A stretch of DNA of 64,000 nt from Prostheceraeus crozeri (taxonomy: Eukaryota > Platyhelminthes > Polycladida > Euryleptidae): positions 310,001-374,000 of the forward strand of contig CAJQUW010014290.1 of the NCBI GenBank assembly GCA_907163375.1, in the 5' to 3' direction. The translations under genes were made by a program, and so were the position numbers. The notes under the pieces are model-generated. The model was not told the DNA's origin. It ran no database searches and was given only the letters and a program-made list of their open reading frames with translations. Numbering within the stretch: the stretch's first letter is position 1; the number at the start of each line of letters is the position of its first letter. This document shows, in pieces, positions 48,207-61,481 of this stretch.

Positions 48207-48792
48207 TAATATTGAATTATTTTGAGCTCGTTGCGTTTCACTCAATGTTTACGAAAGAGTAATTGACCATCTGCATGTACGATGAATTTGCCGTGTCATT
48301 TAATGGTTGAGAGGCACTTTATAAATCTGACAGTTCTACAGTAATTAAAGCAAGAAAATTTTATTTCAAAAAATTACTCCATCTATGCTGACCATCTGAA
48401 AATGATGAGCAAAATGCAAAAATCAGGAAACTCCAAATAAATTATGGTGCCTGCTTCACAGGCTTCGGTGACCATACAAAATCGAGGTCAGCAGCAGTAC
48501 CTTGCTTTTCCAAATTAACAGAGAACTTGCTATATTGATCTCTCCTTCATAGAAATTCATCTTCTGGTATCTTATGCTATGCTTAGTGCTTTCGCTCCAC
48601 ATATTCCTGCTTCTTCAATAGTGTATGAAATTGGGATGCAAATGGTTCACAAATTCATTGATATTGAATCATGCAGCTTACATACCTATATCAATAGCAT
48701 TTAAAGCACATTATCATGTTCTTTAAATATAAACAATTGTTCTAAATTGCAAAACTGTAAACTTTTTTCAAAACACGGGTATCTGTCTGCAA

Positions 48793-49320
48793 ATTAATCA
48801 GCGAAATACGAAAGCATAAAAAAGTTGCAAGCAAAATGCTATCGTTCTACGGTTTCAGAAATACCCAAAGATGCGGAGTGGACCACCCACAGTAGCAACA
48901 ATCGCGTCCGATCCACCCATCACCAAAAAACAGCAGCCCTGCACCACCCTGAGCCCTGATATGCTACAAAGGATGCAGGCATACAGGGACACTCCATTAA
49001 GCCGACAAGGGACATAGTTGCTCTTATGGGAAGGTCCCCATCAGGCTCCTTAACCCCATTCCCTTGCACCTGTGTCATAATGACTTCCAACGATAACAAC
49101 CCTGCCAGAAATTCTCCACATTATGAGGGACTTCGCTTACTTTAACGTCTAAGAGTTTTCAGGGTTGCAAGATTGTCTTCCGCAGTAACAATTACTAGCT
49201 CGCAGAGGCAATGAACCCAACAAGTGCTACCCAAGACACAAGCCATAATTTGCTTATAAATTAATCAGCGAAATGCGTAAGCAGAAAAGTAACAAACAAA
49301 AACGCAATCGTTCTAGATTA
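48793..49320. repeat. About 60-bp direct repeats flanking a GC-richer segment
   Basis: AAATTAATCAGCGAAATACG at 48793 recurs as AAATTAATCAGCGAAATGCG at 49258, and similarity runs on to ATCGTTCTA. The 400 bases between are less AT-rich and contain no recognised coding sequence. This may be a local duplication around an inserted fragment. Confidence 0.45.
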
Positions 49321-49982
49321 ATTAAGACATCATAAAGGATTTTGATTCATCTTGTAGAAGGCTAAATTTGCATAATTATTCGCCTATATAGAGCTTAAAA
49401 TGATAAAAGTTTTCACTTGAGATTTCGTTGCACTGTAATCACATGCACAAAAAACCGATGCCGACATCCGCCGACATGTGCCGACATCCGCCCACATCAC
49501 AACGTCATATATACTGCATATGAGCTGTATGTCGTCAAACAACAAATTTGCCATTCTTTGATGGAGTGCAGAACTTTGAATAGATTAATTGTGACATGCT
49601 TGTGCAAATGCCGGATTTATTCCGTATGCTACATTACAACACCCTTCTAAACCATTTTCTCAAAGGAACTACTTTTTACAAATGAGCTGAAAATAATTCA
49701 TTCCAGTAATATGAAACGATTTCCGTTGCACCTGAATTTTCAACTAATTGCGTATTTCAAGAATTACTCATGATCTATGTTAATGAGACTTATGAGACTA
49801 TGTTAATGAGACTGTATTTAGAGGAAAAATTGATATCCAAATTGTTTGTTATCAAATATTTTCCGATATTTGTGTCGATAATCTAGATGTAGAAAAACGT
49901 CCGTCTGTGAAATATTTTCAAACTATCCGAATAACTCCAACTGATGTGAATTCATCACAAGTCGCCAGCACGAAATTATGTA

Positions 49983-50745
49983 TGTAGTGAGCGAAGTCGA
50001 AAAAGGAGACTTTCACAGAATGATGAAGTAAACGCTTTGGCTACTACGAATCTGCTCGTCTGCAGCTGTTCCGGTTCCTTTCCTGTCAAACAGGATCAAA
50101 GCAGACAAGTGAAAAATGGAACAAGGAGACGTTTTTCGATAAAAAAATGACATTTGTCTCTGCTTTCTGTGATGAAATGAGAAGTACCAGCTCCATAGCA
50201 AATACTTTCGGCATTGAATGTCTTCCGCAAATCAATTGTATGTTTTTGTTTCTAATGCTGCTTACACATTTAGTTTTTGCAAAAATCGTAAAATCGGCAA
50301 AATACAATTTTTTTAAATGTTGCCAGCATTTTTATGCATTTAATCACGTCCTCTCATCCTCGCATACATATACACATCGCTGATTAGAAGCTTTGAGCTT
50401 CTAGTGTAATGGGAAGTTCTATTATATGTTTCTTCTAGAGAAGTTCGTATAATGATGAAACACATGAATAAGACAGAAATATTTGAAGACTCTTCATGCC
50501 AAAAATTAGTTCTCAGTTTATCACAAAAAACAAAGGAAGGACTCATGTAACCGAAATCTTCCATATCCTTCCATTTATATTACATAGCCTATACATGTGA
50601 TTCCATTGATCGTGTTTGACAAGAAGAGGAACCGGTTAGAACTCGTAGACGTGCAGATTCGCAGTAGGCATAAGATGTGCACTATTGTGAGTCTCATTTT
50701 CGGCCTCCTTCTGTGAAGAAACTCGTTCGGGCTGCCGAACTATAT
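49983..50745. mobile_element. Long-armed foldback element, copy 1
   Basis: The left arm (about 49985-50250, with GAGACTTTCACAGAATGATG) is matched inverted by the right arm (about 50480-50745, ending AAACTCGTTCGGGCTGCCGA). Arms are some 250 bases and imperfect. Related in sequence to the element at 51540. Non-coding. Confidence 0.55.
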
Positions 50746-51356
50746 TACAAAATTTTTACAATTTGGCATTTTCTCAAAGTTATGTATCCTGTTTTCATTT
50801 TCAACACATCATAATCTTATTACTTTTATGAAAACAAGCATTATTGCAACATCAAAAGTTACATAACAATCAATTTCACAGCCATCTATCATCAAACACT
50901 GAACATTTGTCAAGTCGATGGTTAAATAATGCTAGTTGTTCCCACGTCGATGTGTCGCCAACAGCAGTAATATTTCGGAACGGGCCTTGTTTCATGTGTA
51001 TCAAGATACTGAAATTTCATGCTCTCAACTGAATCCTGACAAGTGAAAAACAGAGAAATATTCAAATTAATTCTATCAATTCCTACCGATAAGAGGCATT
51101 AAAGCGGTTGAATTCATCAACAGTGAATAAGCATTGATCAAAAATTGGATTTTCTCCATCAACCTCAGTCGCTGTATTCTATTAAACAGCGAATTAAAGA
51201 CGCGGCTGGTATGCATGTATGGGGAGTGTTGTTCTTATCTGTTTGGAAGTTTTCCATGTCAAGTCTCTGACTAAATTATTTAGTGAAAAACATGGTCTCG
51301 CGCGAGAGCTTTCGACGACCGTCGGCCGCCATACTCATGCACAAGTGAATTTAATC

Positions 51357-51535
51357 TTCATTATCAATGACGTAGCCGAAATGATGACAATTCAAGAAAG
51401 ACTAAATAAATGGAAAATTAAAAATTTACAAACAACTGATAAAAACAAAATGTAAATTCTTAATTTTTGATTCTTGTGAATGATTTAGTCTTTCCTGAAT
51501 TGTCATCATTTCCGTTGCGACTGTTGAAATGAAGA
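51357..51535. repeat. Short foldback, arms about 75 bp
   Basis: TGATGACAATTCAAGAAAGA on the left pairs with TCTTTCCTGAATTGTCATCA on the right around a loop of about 20 bases. It ends directly against the larger foldback at 51540. Confidence 0.65.
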
Positions 51536-51539
51536 ATAT

Positions 51540-52258
51540 AGTACGGCAGCTAGAGCGAGTTTCTACAGGGAACGAGGCCGAAAGTGAGACTTTCACAGAA
51601 TGATGTACACCCTATGCCTACTGCGAATCTGCACGTCTGCCGAGTTCTAGTGAGTTCCTCTTCTTGTCAGACGGGATCAAGGAAAAACACATGTAAATCC
51701 AATGGGACGCAGATTGCATTTTTTCGTTAAAATGAAATTTTGTATGTTTTCTCTGATTAAACAAAAAGTACAAAGTCCAGAGCCACAATTTTTGACATGG
51801 AATTTCTTCAGGTCATTTCCTATGATGTGCATGTGATACAATGAAGCTTCTGATCGGCGATGTATGCGAGAATGTGGTTGAATGTGGATAAAGATGCTCA
51901 AAATGTTTGTGCTTGCCGACATTAAGAGGCTCGCCAAATCTAAATGTATTTAGCTTTTTAGACAGGGGTGAATGAAGATGAAAGGAAATGACCTGAAGAC
52001 ATTCCATGCCAAAATTTGTGTCTCTGGGCTTGGTTCTTTTCGCTTGATCAGAGAAAACATAGAAAATTTCAATTTAACCAAAAATTACGATCTACGTCCC
52101 ATTGGACTTACATGTGTTTTTCTTTGATCTTGTCTGACAAGAAGAGGAACTCATACAGAGGGTATAGACGAGGTCATAGAAGAGGGTATACATCATTCTG
52201 CGAAAGTCTTCATTTTCGGTCTCGTTCTCTGCAGAAACTCGTTCTGGCTTCCGGACTA
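51540..52258. mobile_element. Long-armed foldback element, copy 2
   Basis: Arms at about 51545-51825 and 51985-52258 pair inverted, with outer ends GAACGAGGCCGAAAGTGAGA and, on the other strand, CCAGAACGAGTTTCTGCAGA. Same family as 49983-50745. A short (AAAT)n run follows at 52261-52290. Confidence 0.6.
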
Positions 52259-53554
52259 ATAAATTGACATAAATAAATAAATAAATAAATGATTATATTA
52301 CAGACACCAGTGACTTCATATTGCCTGTTTTATGTAAAGAGGCCTTCATAAAAACTGAATCTTTAGCTGTGTCACCGTGTATAAAATCTTCATAAAGAAA
52401 GTTTTTTCCAAAGATAACCGTTCAATGCACCTGTAAATGATGTTCTACTAGCCTGAAAGATGACACAAGCTGCTTTTCAACGTGGTTCTTGACTTCTTGT
52501 ACCATACTCCCAAAATAATCAATCTCTTTACTTAATCTCTCTTTATTTAGAAAGCTAAATGCAATATCTAAGTTACTCAATTATACTAGACGTTTCATTG
52601 CATGCAAAGTTTCATCGAACTATTGTAAAACAACGCGTGTGCCTCCTTTACACGCATGCCCATGTAGCTCAATACTAAATTAATGCACGCTTGCAATGAA
52701 TAACTAACAGATAATTTCATCGCGACTTTTCAAAAAACTTACTGGATGTTTGGCAGACATAGTTGCAATTGGCATCCAGCAGTCGGAGTTTGAAAGAATA
52801 TGTGACAGTTTCACATGTCTTTGAAAATTTTAATAAACGAGCCTTCAACAAAACCAATTTCAAACACGCACAAAGATGTTTCGCAAATGACTTATATTCA
52901 GGAAAATGCTTCCTTTAATAGTCTTCTTTATTCACAGCTGCACTCTTGGCGAGACCCTCTCTTCAATATGGCCTATGTACTGTATACATTCCACTGTCAT
53001 TATTTTGTCCCTTATGTATAAGGTGTGTCGAACCGATAAAGGTCTGAACCCATAGATCTCTCAATCGTTAAACCTTTCTCAGAAACTTCAATATTGGATG
53101 TATTACTCAAATAGGAATGACAGACTTGGCAATATGAAAATCAGTAGCACCTGCAGTTTACTTGACTTAGTGGCTGGAATGTAGATAGGCAAATCCAATT
53201 TTCAAGAATTCATTCTTGAACTAACACAATTGTTAAGTTATTAACACTCGAACAAACTCAACAACCTGCTTGTCTCCTGCTTCCTGAAATGGTATAAATT
53301 AATGCGTGAACTCCCATTGAATCAGCATCAGTGCTTTTGACTTTTCCTGCCAGAAACTGTGGGAATGTTATTCACATGACTTATGAAGTCACCTGACATT
53401 GTGAGCAAGCTATTTCGTCATATTTTTCTTTTGTCGTTTAATCAACTATTCACTTACTCCACGATTAATCGCCCATCTTCCCCGTGTTTCGAGTGTTAGA
53501 CGTCGGCAAACGTCTGTCCGGTGTGATCGCAGTTCGCCACGCGTTCGGATCGTG

Positions 53555-53890
53555 AACGTCAATACGCCCAAGGTTTAACTCCTTGAAGTCGACTCGCACG
53601 TTGTCGCAACACTTCTTCTTCGGTTGTCACCTTGGTTTGCGTCTTTCTACCTCCAGATTCATCACTTTCTTTTCCCAGGAGTCCTCTTGCATTCTTTGCA
53701 CATGTCTGCGGAGTCTTCCCATCGAATGACAGCTTCCAATGGATGGATGCCAAGCACTGAGATCTTCAGTAGGAACCCGGTCACTTAGCCGTTTTGAACC
53801 GGTCCACCCGATCATCGCATTGTCGCTGCGGCTCAAACGATTGAGGTCGTCCATAGTGATTGGCCACGTTTAAGTGGCATAAATCATCAC
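53555..53890 (-). mobile_element. LINE reverse-transcriptase C-terminal fragment
   Basis: On the - strand, DNAMIGWTGSKRLSDRV, VQRMQEDSW and KVMNLEVERRKPR match the C-terminal tail of L1/RTE-type LINEs. Frame changes separate the pieces. It is a different LINE from those at 10.7 and 32.6 kb. Confidence 0.6.
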
Positions 53891-55437
53891 ACTTCGCACA
53901 CACATGTTGAAAACATATGGCATCGACTTCGGAAGGAGATGCTGCTGTTCGTAAGGATAGTGATAATAACTTCTTTATGGCAATTGATCTGCAACTGAGG
54001 TGAACACAGTGCATGTGAACGAAAGAACAACATTTGAGCAAATTCATATCAAGTAGAACTGTCTGAATAAAGCATTGGATGAGTAATTCTATAAAAACAT
54101 TATGATGATCTATTCAGTTAATCTATTGATAAAAAGTGCAGACCTACTGCACAATTCCACAATTTATTGCATAATGGCGTCAATCAATTGATTGCAGTTA
54201 ATTGGTGTAACTGATCATTTTATCCATATCGAACAAATTTTTAAACAAAGTGCGTCCAAAATGTACCTTCTTTACCAATTGAACAGTTTCCTTCCTGAGC
54301 ATAATTTGATCATTGCATACAACGCTTGTATTACAAGCATGTATTCGAAGCTGTTTTGACTATATGTCATCTGCAAGGATTTTACTGAATTCTCTAGGGA
54401 ACTCTAGACTAGATTATTGTTTGACTCTATGTTGGATCTCTGGTGACAGATCCTTTCCCGTAGTTGCCTCACACTGCCGTCGAACACATTAACGTTTGAA
54501 ATTCGACTCTCTGACAGTTTGGTGACTCTCAAAAGGCTTTTATTTTTCAAAAATATTTTTAGTATGTCCATGCTATAAAGCGACTTTGAATATCCATCGG
54601 AATAAAAACGTCCTTTTGTATTGAATTCCGAAGAAAATAAAAAATAAATTGTCGAGTGTTGTGCATGAAAGATTTGTCTCATCAAACTGTGAATTTCCTT
54701 TCTTTGCATCATTACGGCACCGACATGCTAGGATTCAAACTTAAATCCTTCACGCACCCTGAATAACCCCTGAATAATTGTACTTGGTAAAGCTTACCTT
54801 ATATTCGAATAATATGACTAGAAATCCCCTCGTCAAAACCATGTCCGAATCAGTGAATGGTGGTTTCGATGTGTGCTTTTTGACATTCATATTTTTTCAG
54901 ATTCATTTTGCCAGCAATGTTTTTCTGAATGAAATTTGTTCCCAAGGCTTTCATCGGTTATAGCTTTGATAAAAGATTGCTAAAAAATCCAAATATTCAT
55001 CATCACTACTTGAATAGACTATTTCTTAATACTGGATTTTGAACGTTGGTGCTGCATTTCTCTTCAGCGCATTAGGCTATTAAATGAAGCTTTGCAAATT
55101 ACATAATTCTTCAATTTCAGTTTGTAGAGAGCTGGGCACTGGACAGACCTACTGCAAGTAATAAATGTAGGTTTATTTATAACTGAACGCAAAGATAAAT
55201 GATATCAGCCTAGATGAAAGTTTATTAATCATCATTACAGTGATGATCAATTACTGAAACAAGCTAGGTAAGAGCTATCCGTACCTAGACGATATAATAT
55301 TTGTTTTTTGCCCCAAATGGGCGTGCCAGTGCTCAAGAAACATCGATGCCATTAGCCTGTGATAAGATTAACTGCAGCGTACGAAAGCCTGCTGATTTTG
55401 ACAACGAAAACGATGTAAAAAACAGGACTAATATATT

Positions 55438-55561
55438 GTACTAAAGCTGTATTGTTCGTGCTCATTCGCTAAGAAAGCGATTGGCTTTCCAATTGAATTT
55501 TCCAACAGGAAAACAAGTCGTTTTCTTAGCGAATGAACACGAACAAAAGAGCTTTAGTATA
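55438..55561. repeat. Palindromic MITE-like hairpin
   Basis: Two arms of about 58 bases pair around a short loop. The outer 40 (TACTAAAGCT...TTCGCTAAGAAA) have only a few mismatches. TA on both outer edges would fit a TA target duplication. Non-coding. Confidence 0.55.
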
Positions 55562-57772
55562 TGTTGCTATTTTCGCTTTGTACGTCGGTTTCGTAAGTGG
55601 GTAAATCCATTTTATATATCAGCATTAACAGCATTATACAACAGTCAAACGTGTCTTTCGTCTGAAAAAGTCTTACTTCTGAAGAGAGTTTCAGGATTTT
55701 TTATCATCCTTATTTTTAGGATCTTCTCTTTTCGATCATGATGAATTCAAATCAATCTAGCAAAGTTTTCTTTATGAAAAATTTACCTCAAGGCAGAAAA
55801 AGTGCCAAAAAAGCTTGTCCCAAGAATCGGTAGGTACCTCTATTGTTGTCATCTACTTAAATTAAGCAAATGAAATGATGCATCATGGCAAACCGCATGG
55901 ACCATACTTTTAACCAGACTAGATTTTAACCAGGGATGTTTTTTGGGATGATTTGTCCCCAGAAATTGTCTTCTGACCGATGTACATTTCTCAACTTAGA
56001 GATGATGTTTTATTTTTTTATATGACGAAGTACATCATTTAATTACGTGTCTAGTTGTTGCACCAAATGAGACATCAACAATGGATCATCAAAATTAAGG
56101 AATTGTGAATTTTAAAAGAAATATCTATCATTATCATATTATCATTTTCTTGACTTTTCTACAAATTTCAATTTATTGCAGAAACTACACTTTTTATCTG
56201 GATTTCACAAAAACTTACTGAATTATCAAAAACCATAATATAATCATGTGTGCGATATTTTTTTATAAGGCGATAACTGTCATTTTCAAAATTTTACAAA
56301 ACCGTCAAATTGTCCATCTGACCGAGGCCACAAAATTATCGGTCAGAAGACACAGGTATCACATGGTACAGATACAAATACTCATATCATGTGGTCGCCA
56401 CCATCATCTTCGAGCTCAGAATGAAAAATTGACTAAATATGCTAATTTCAAAAAAACGAAGTTGCAAATTTGAAAAGAGAAAATTTGCCCACGATGTTGT
56501 TATATAGATGGATTTACCCAAGTAGCTTTGGTATCGCACAGTTTACAGTTACGAAACACTTATCATCTAAAAATCACTTAAAGGCCGGGTGTTTTCCCGT
56601 CGATATTGAGCGGTTACGGCATTGCAAATTAAGCAATCAATGAAATACCTCTACAATCGTGGCAACTCAAATATTTAATTGCAATGATTTTATAACTCAA
56701 ATTAATTGATTGTATCTGCTAGATCCCAGCAATCAATTGTTTGTATTCTTGACATGTAATCAATTTTTTACGATATTGAAAGTAAGAAGCTAGAAAAATA
56801 GATAAATAAATCAAAATAAAAATAGTTAGATGAATAAAACTTCGTTATATGAAAATCTTCCAATCTTAACACGAGATTGTTAGGGTTGACATTGGAAACC
56901 TCAGTGGACTACCTAGTATTATCACTTTTGAAATCTTGCGTTCTTCCAACACATGATTTGCTTCTTTGTGTGTGATAAGTTCTCGAAATTAGTTTGAAGT
57001 AAGTACTATTTCAATGAGGCCATCAACATCAGTGCTGTGGTTTTCTAGAGAATAAAAGTTATTTGGGAAGTAGAATGATAAATGGAAGTGATCACCATGC
57101 TACTTTTTGCGGAACTTTATCAGTATAACCATTGAAACTCCGTTTTGCTCTGAAGAAGTCAATTTTAGTAGAAGTGCACGTAACGCATGAGATCAGACTC
57201 TCCTGGAAAGTACGCTTCTACAAACACACATTGCTCTGCTGATAAATTCCCAGTTGGTACAGAGAATGCCAAAACCAGTCTCTTTATAAGGACTAACTGC
57301 ATTTTGATTTCGGTGAGCATTGCATTATTCGTTAACACTTTCATAGCTCTCGCTTTTTTGCTGTTTCCTCTTTCATTTTCAATTTTTTCTTTCAATGTTT
57401 TCACTGTTATCTTTATTTACATCTATTGTGCTTCATATTTTTTGTGTAGGTTTGATGTTCCAAAATATACATTTTTGTGCAATTTCAATAGCCAATTATA
57501 ACCATATTTCACTTATAATTTCCAAGTCGTTTAATTCTCAGAATTTGTTTCCCTTTTTAATTGTTAATACGATTTACAATTTGATATTTTCTAGGTTGAT
57601 GTACTGACATGCTAAGTCAAGCAAATATGTCAATGATTTCCTTTTTTCTGCATTATCACCTTCCCAATTTGTAATAAGCCATATATTTTCTCGTTTTTTT
57701 AAACATGTCATAATTGCTTGAGCCTAAATACCAAATAAATATAGAAAAATAGACCAATCTGCCAGAAGTAAG

Positions 57773-57778
57773 TTTATT
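57773..57778 (-). terminator. AATAAA poly(A) signal for the H4 gene
   Basis: On the - strand, about 60 bases after the H4 stop codon. No histone-type GGCYCTTTTCAGRGCC stem-loop precedes it, so the transcript is expected to be polyadenylated like replacement histones. Confidence 0.5.
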
Positions 57779-57780
57779 TT

Positions 57781-57815
57781 CCGCAACGTGTCGAAGCACC
57801 CTACTTCGTCGTCAG
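57781..57815 (-). other. PLE-tail/hammerhead-like sequence after the H4 gene
   Basis: On the - strand: CTGACGA (a full CUGANGA box), CGAAG-TAGGGTG-CTTCG (a 5-bp stem), then GACACGTTGC where a hammerhead has GAAAC, then AATAAA. The order copies the tails of the PLEs in this window. One core A is replaced, so cleavage is unlikely. Confidence 0.4.
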
Positions 57816-57836
57816 ACGAAGCACCCTTTTTGGCGT

Positions 57837-58268
<432 letters not shown>

Positions 58269-59197
58269 TCATACAACAACGCATTCTAATAGATGATTGA
58301 TTTATTTCCCGCGATTCGCATGTTTATGGAAAGTATCTTCTCCCCTAATTTTTTGAAATCAGATGGAATTGAGGACATGCCCATAATGGTCAAACCCATG
58401 AAGTCAGATTCATTTGCGTGTGGGTTAGTTTAGAGCGCACACAATCCTATCCCAGCCATTGTATGCAATAGCGGGAAACGATAGAGATTGAAATAGACAT
58501 TTGTCTCTCTTTGGTTTGTGTGATTGGCCAAGCATGCGCATTGCAGAAGTAGCTCAACAAACACACGAAGTTCAACATTCAGATTGCAGTCAGGCCTTTC
58601 AAGTGAAAAGTGCTAGTGCGAGAGCAGCTGAGCGAGTAAGGAAACTTTTGACTCTGATACATGCTATTTTGATAGAGTAAGCTAGTTACCTGTAATGCAG
58701 TCAGCCACTCGAAAGAGACTATTTTTCCTATATGTATGAATGGCAATATAGTTGAATGTATTGCAGACACAGTCACTACTTGTAACATTGTACCGCAAGA
58801 CATTTTCACTTCTTTGAATGCGACGAATTTGACAATATTGACAATATTGACGAAGGCGATAGGTCAGTTGTTATGAAAGTGCATGGAGGCAATCTTTTGA
58901 CTGCACTAGGCAATACTTTGATCAAGTTATCTTTTCATAACGCAGAATTAGAATCACTTTTCTATGTTGTTGCTGTAAAAGATGAGAAGCCTTTGTTGTC
59001 GACAGATTTGAGCAAACCATTGGGTCTGGTTCAGGTTGCGAATGCAGTGAAGCTTAGCAAACATAATCTCTTTGATAATTACAACGATTTCCATACTGGT
59101 ATCGGCTGCGTACAAGGGGTAGAGTGTAAGATTCAGATAGTGCGGAGCTATTGACACTTTCTTCCTGAATTCTCGAAAGCATTATTTTTGATATGTA

Positions 59198-60936
59198 TAC
59201 AGGGTGAGTGAAAAAAACGATTTATTTTTAAATGGATATAAAACATGTTTGTTTTAGTGATAGAAATTCGTTACAAGTTCAGATATTAAGCATATGTCTT
59301 CAATTTGACGAAGGAATCGTTCAAATTATGTATTGCTTAGGTAGATCCCAAAAATTATTATTATTTTATCCTGCATGTAAATATTTACCCGAAATCAGTC
59401 CAAAGAAGACCGAAATATTCCCGTTAATAGAGTTTCCCATAGTTATAAGACAAAAACGAAAGTTATTAAATATCACTCTAAACATGAAACTGAACTGTCA
59501 GAATGCATAAGAAAGGTATTTCATAATAAACGAATTGAATGTTAACCTTCAACTTGACCACCGTCCAACTGAATGCACTCATTGCATCGCTCAACGAAAG
59601 ACTCGTACGATGACTGAAACATTGTGGGGTTGAAAGTCCCCAGCTCATCTTCGATTCTTGTTCTCAATTGTTCCACGGTTCTTGGAGCCTGTTTGTAAAC
59701 TTTATCTCGCAGAGCTCCTCATAAAAAAATCACAAACAGCGAGATCCGGTGATCTTGGTGGCCATCGAACTGCTCCCTATCTCCCGATCCACCTGTTTGG
59801 AAGATGCTCATCCAACAAAGACCGAGCGGTGAGACTGAAATGAGGCGGAGCTCCATCTTGTTGATAAAGTTTGTTGCGATTCGATCTTCTTCGAAAGTAA
59901 GGGATCACCTTTTCGCGAAGTGCTGTGCAGTAGCGGTCACTATTCATAGTCTCAGAGCTGATGTCGTAAGCCAAGACGCCGGACGGACCAACCATGCACT
60001 ATACCGTGACCGAGTGTCGGTCTTGCAGCTTTTCAATCTGCATGTGTGGGTTTTCAGTTGCCCAGAAGTGGAGATTATGAAGATTCACTATGCCGTTGAC
60101 GTGAAGAACAGCTTCGTCGGAAAATATGATGTTCTTATAAAAGTCACTGTCACTCTCTTGATTACGACGTAACCATTGGCAAAATTCTAATCTTCTTTCA
60201 CAGTCATCTTTGGATAAAGCTTGCACTTTTGTTGCCTTAAATGGATGAAGTCCATTTTTATGAAGACAGCGGACAACACTTGACTGAGTGAGAGTTACCA
60301 GTTTCCGTAACAATCTGTCTAGTTGATGCTGTCGGTTTATCTTCCAATCGTTGATTGATTTCCTGGAAACTGTCATCACCACTCGCGGTAACGGGTCTAC
60401 CACTGCCTTCTCTCCTTTTATTGATGTCACCATATTCAAGGAAACGAGAAACCCATCGACGTATTGTGGATTCAGGAGGAGCCTCTTCATCATATTCTTT
60501 CGCGTATCGTCTTCTGGCTTCTCTGGTGTTTTCATAAGTGATAGCCCATGCAACAACCTTTGCTTTGCGTTCCATATTGATGAATGCAAATCGAGAAATG
60601 AAATATCATATGATGAATGCAATATCATGCGTCGAGAAACAACTTACTTATTTAAATTTAGAAATGTATTATGTTGATTGATGGACAGTAAAATCATCTG
60701 TCTAATATTAGAAGTGAACACAGATATCTAGTTAGTACATAATTGAATTGAAGACATATGCTTAATATCTGAACACAGATATCTAACATAATTTGAAATT
60801 TTTAACAAATCTAGTTAATACATAATTGAATTGAAGACATATGCTTAATATCTGAACTTGTAACGAATTTCTATCACTAAAACAAACATGTTTTATATCC
60901 ACTTAAAAATAAATCGTTTTTTTTACTCACCCTGTA
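59198..60936 (-). mobile_element. Mariner-like element with 108-bp inverted ends
   Basis: 1,739 bp. The ends 59198-59305 and 60829-60936 are inverted copies with two differences in 108 positions, starting TACAGGGTGAGT, flanked by TA. A 50-base piece of the right end is repeated just inside at about 60719-60773. The good ends suggest recent movement, although the transposase is broken. Confidence 0.85.
59542..60575 (-). pseudogene. Mariner-type transposase, broken
   Basis: On the - strand from MERKAKVVAWAITYENTREA: an HTH region (PESTIRRWVSRFLEYGD), NGLHPFKATKVQAL, then catalytic IIFSDEAVLHVNG (D1), LYQQDGAPPH (D2) and PPRSPDLAVCDFF (D3), ending GGQVEG-stop. About 36 residues separate D2 and D3, longer than the DD34D of classic mariners. 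Breaks: a frame change near 60290, TAG in place of Trp near 59999, TAG near 59777, and another frame change near 59720. Confidence 0.8.
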
Positions 60937-61481
60937 TATTGTCACCCAACATCACTAAAACGACAATTCTTAAATTCTACTTGCAGTCGTCTTACAAGTT
61001 ACAGGGCCTCAAACACTGCAAAATCCTATTTGTCTATGTAGATCCATGTACTTCCGAGTGTCATACACTCAATAGCGTAATGATCCAGCATCATTTGAAA
61101 ACTCAAAATGAGATTTGTCATTTTTATGATTGTGATTGCATTTTTAGGGCAGAATTTTCCATCATCAGGCAGAAATGCGACATTCCTCATTTCCGATGGC
61201 TTGACCGATTTGCTGTTAAAGATAATGAAAACTTCATGGCAACCGATTTTATTGTCGCAGATAAACAAACAGTCCCTTCTGATCACAAAAATGATATTCA
61301 CAGAATTTCTTCTACAGAATATGTCACCTAGAGAACATATGTTCTTAGGAAGAGCAGATATGTAGACTTTATACAGAGGTTTCTATACTACATAAGTCAA
61401 TTAAAATAGTTACTGTGGATGCAGTCAGGAATTACTAATAACATTAAGAACGAAATTAAAGCAATTAACTTAGAATTCATG

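Noticed and set aside
57783-57836. Canonical histone 3' stem-loop after H4
   Set aside because: The hairpin present (GCTTCGTC/GACGAAG) does not match the histone consensus and is better explained as PLE-tail-like sequence before AATAAA.
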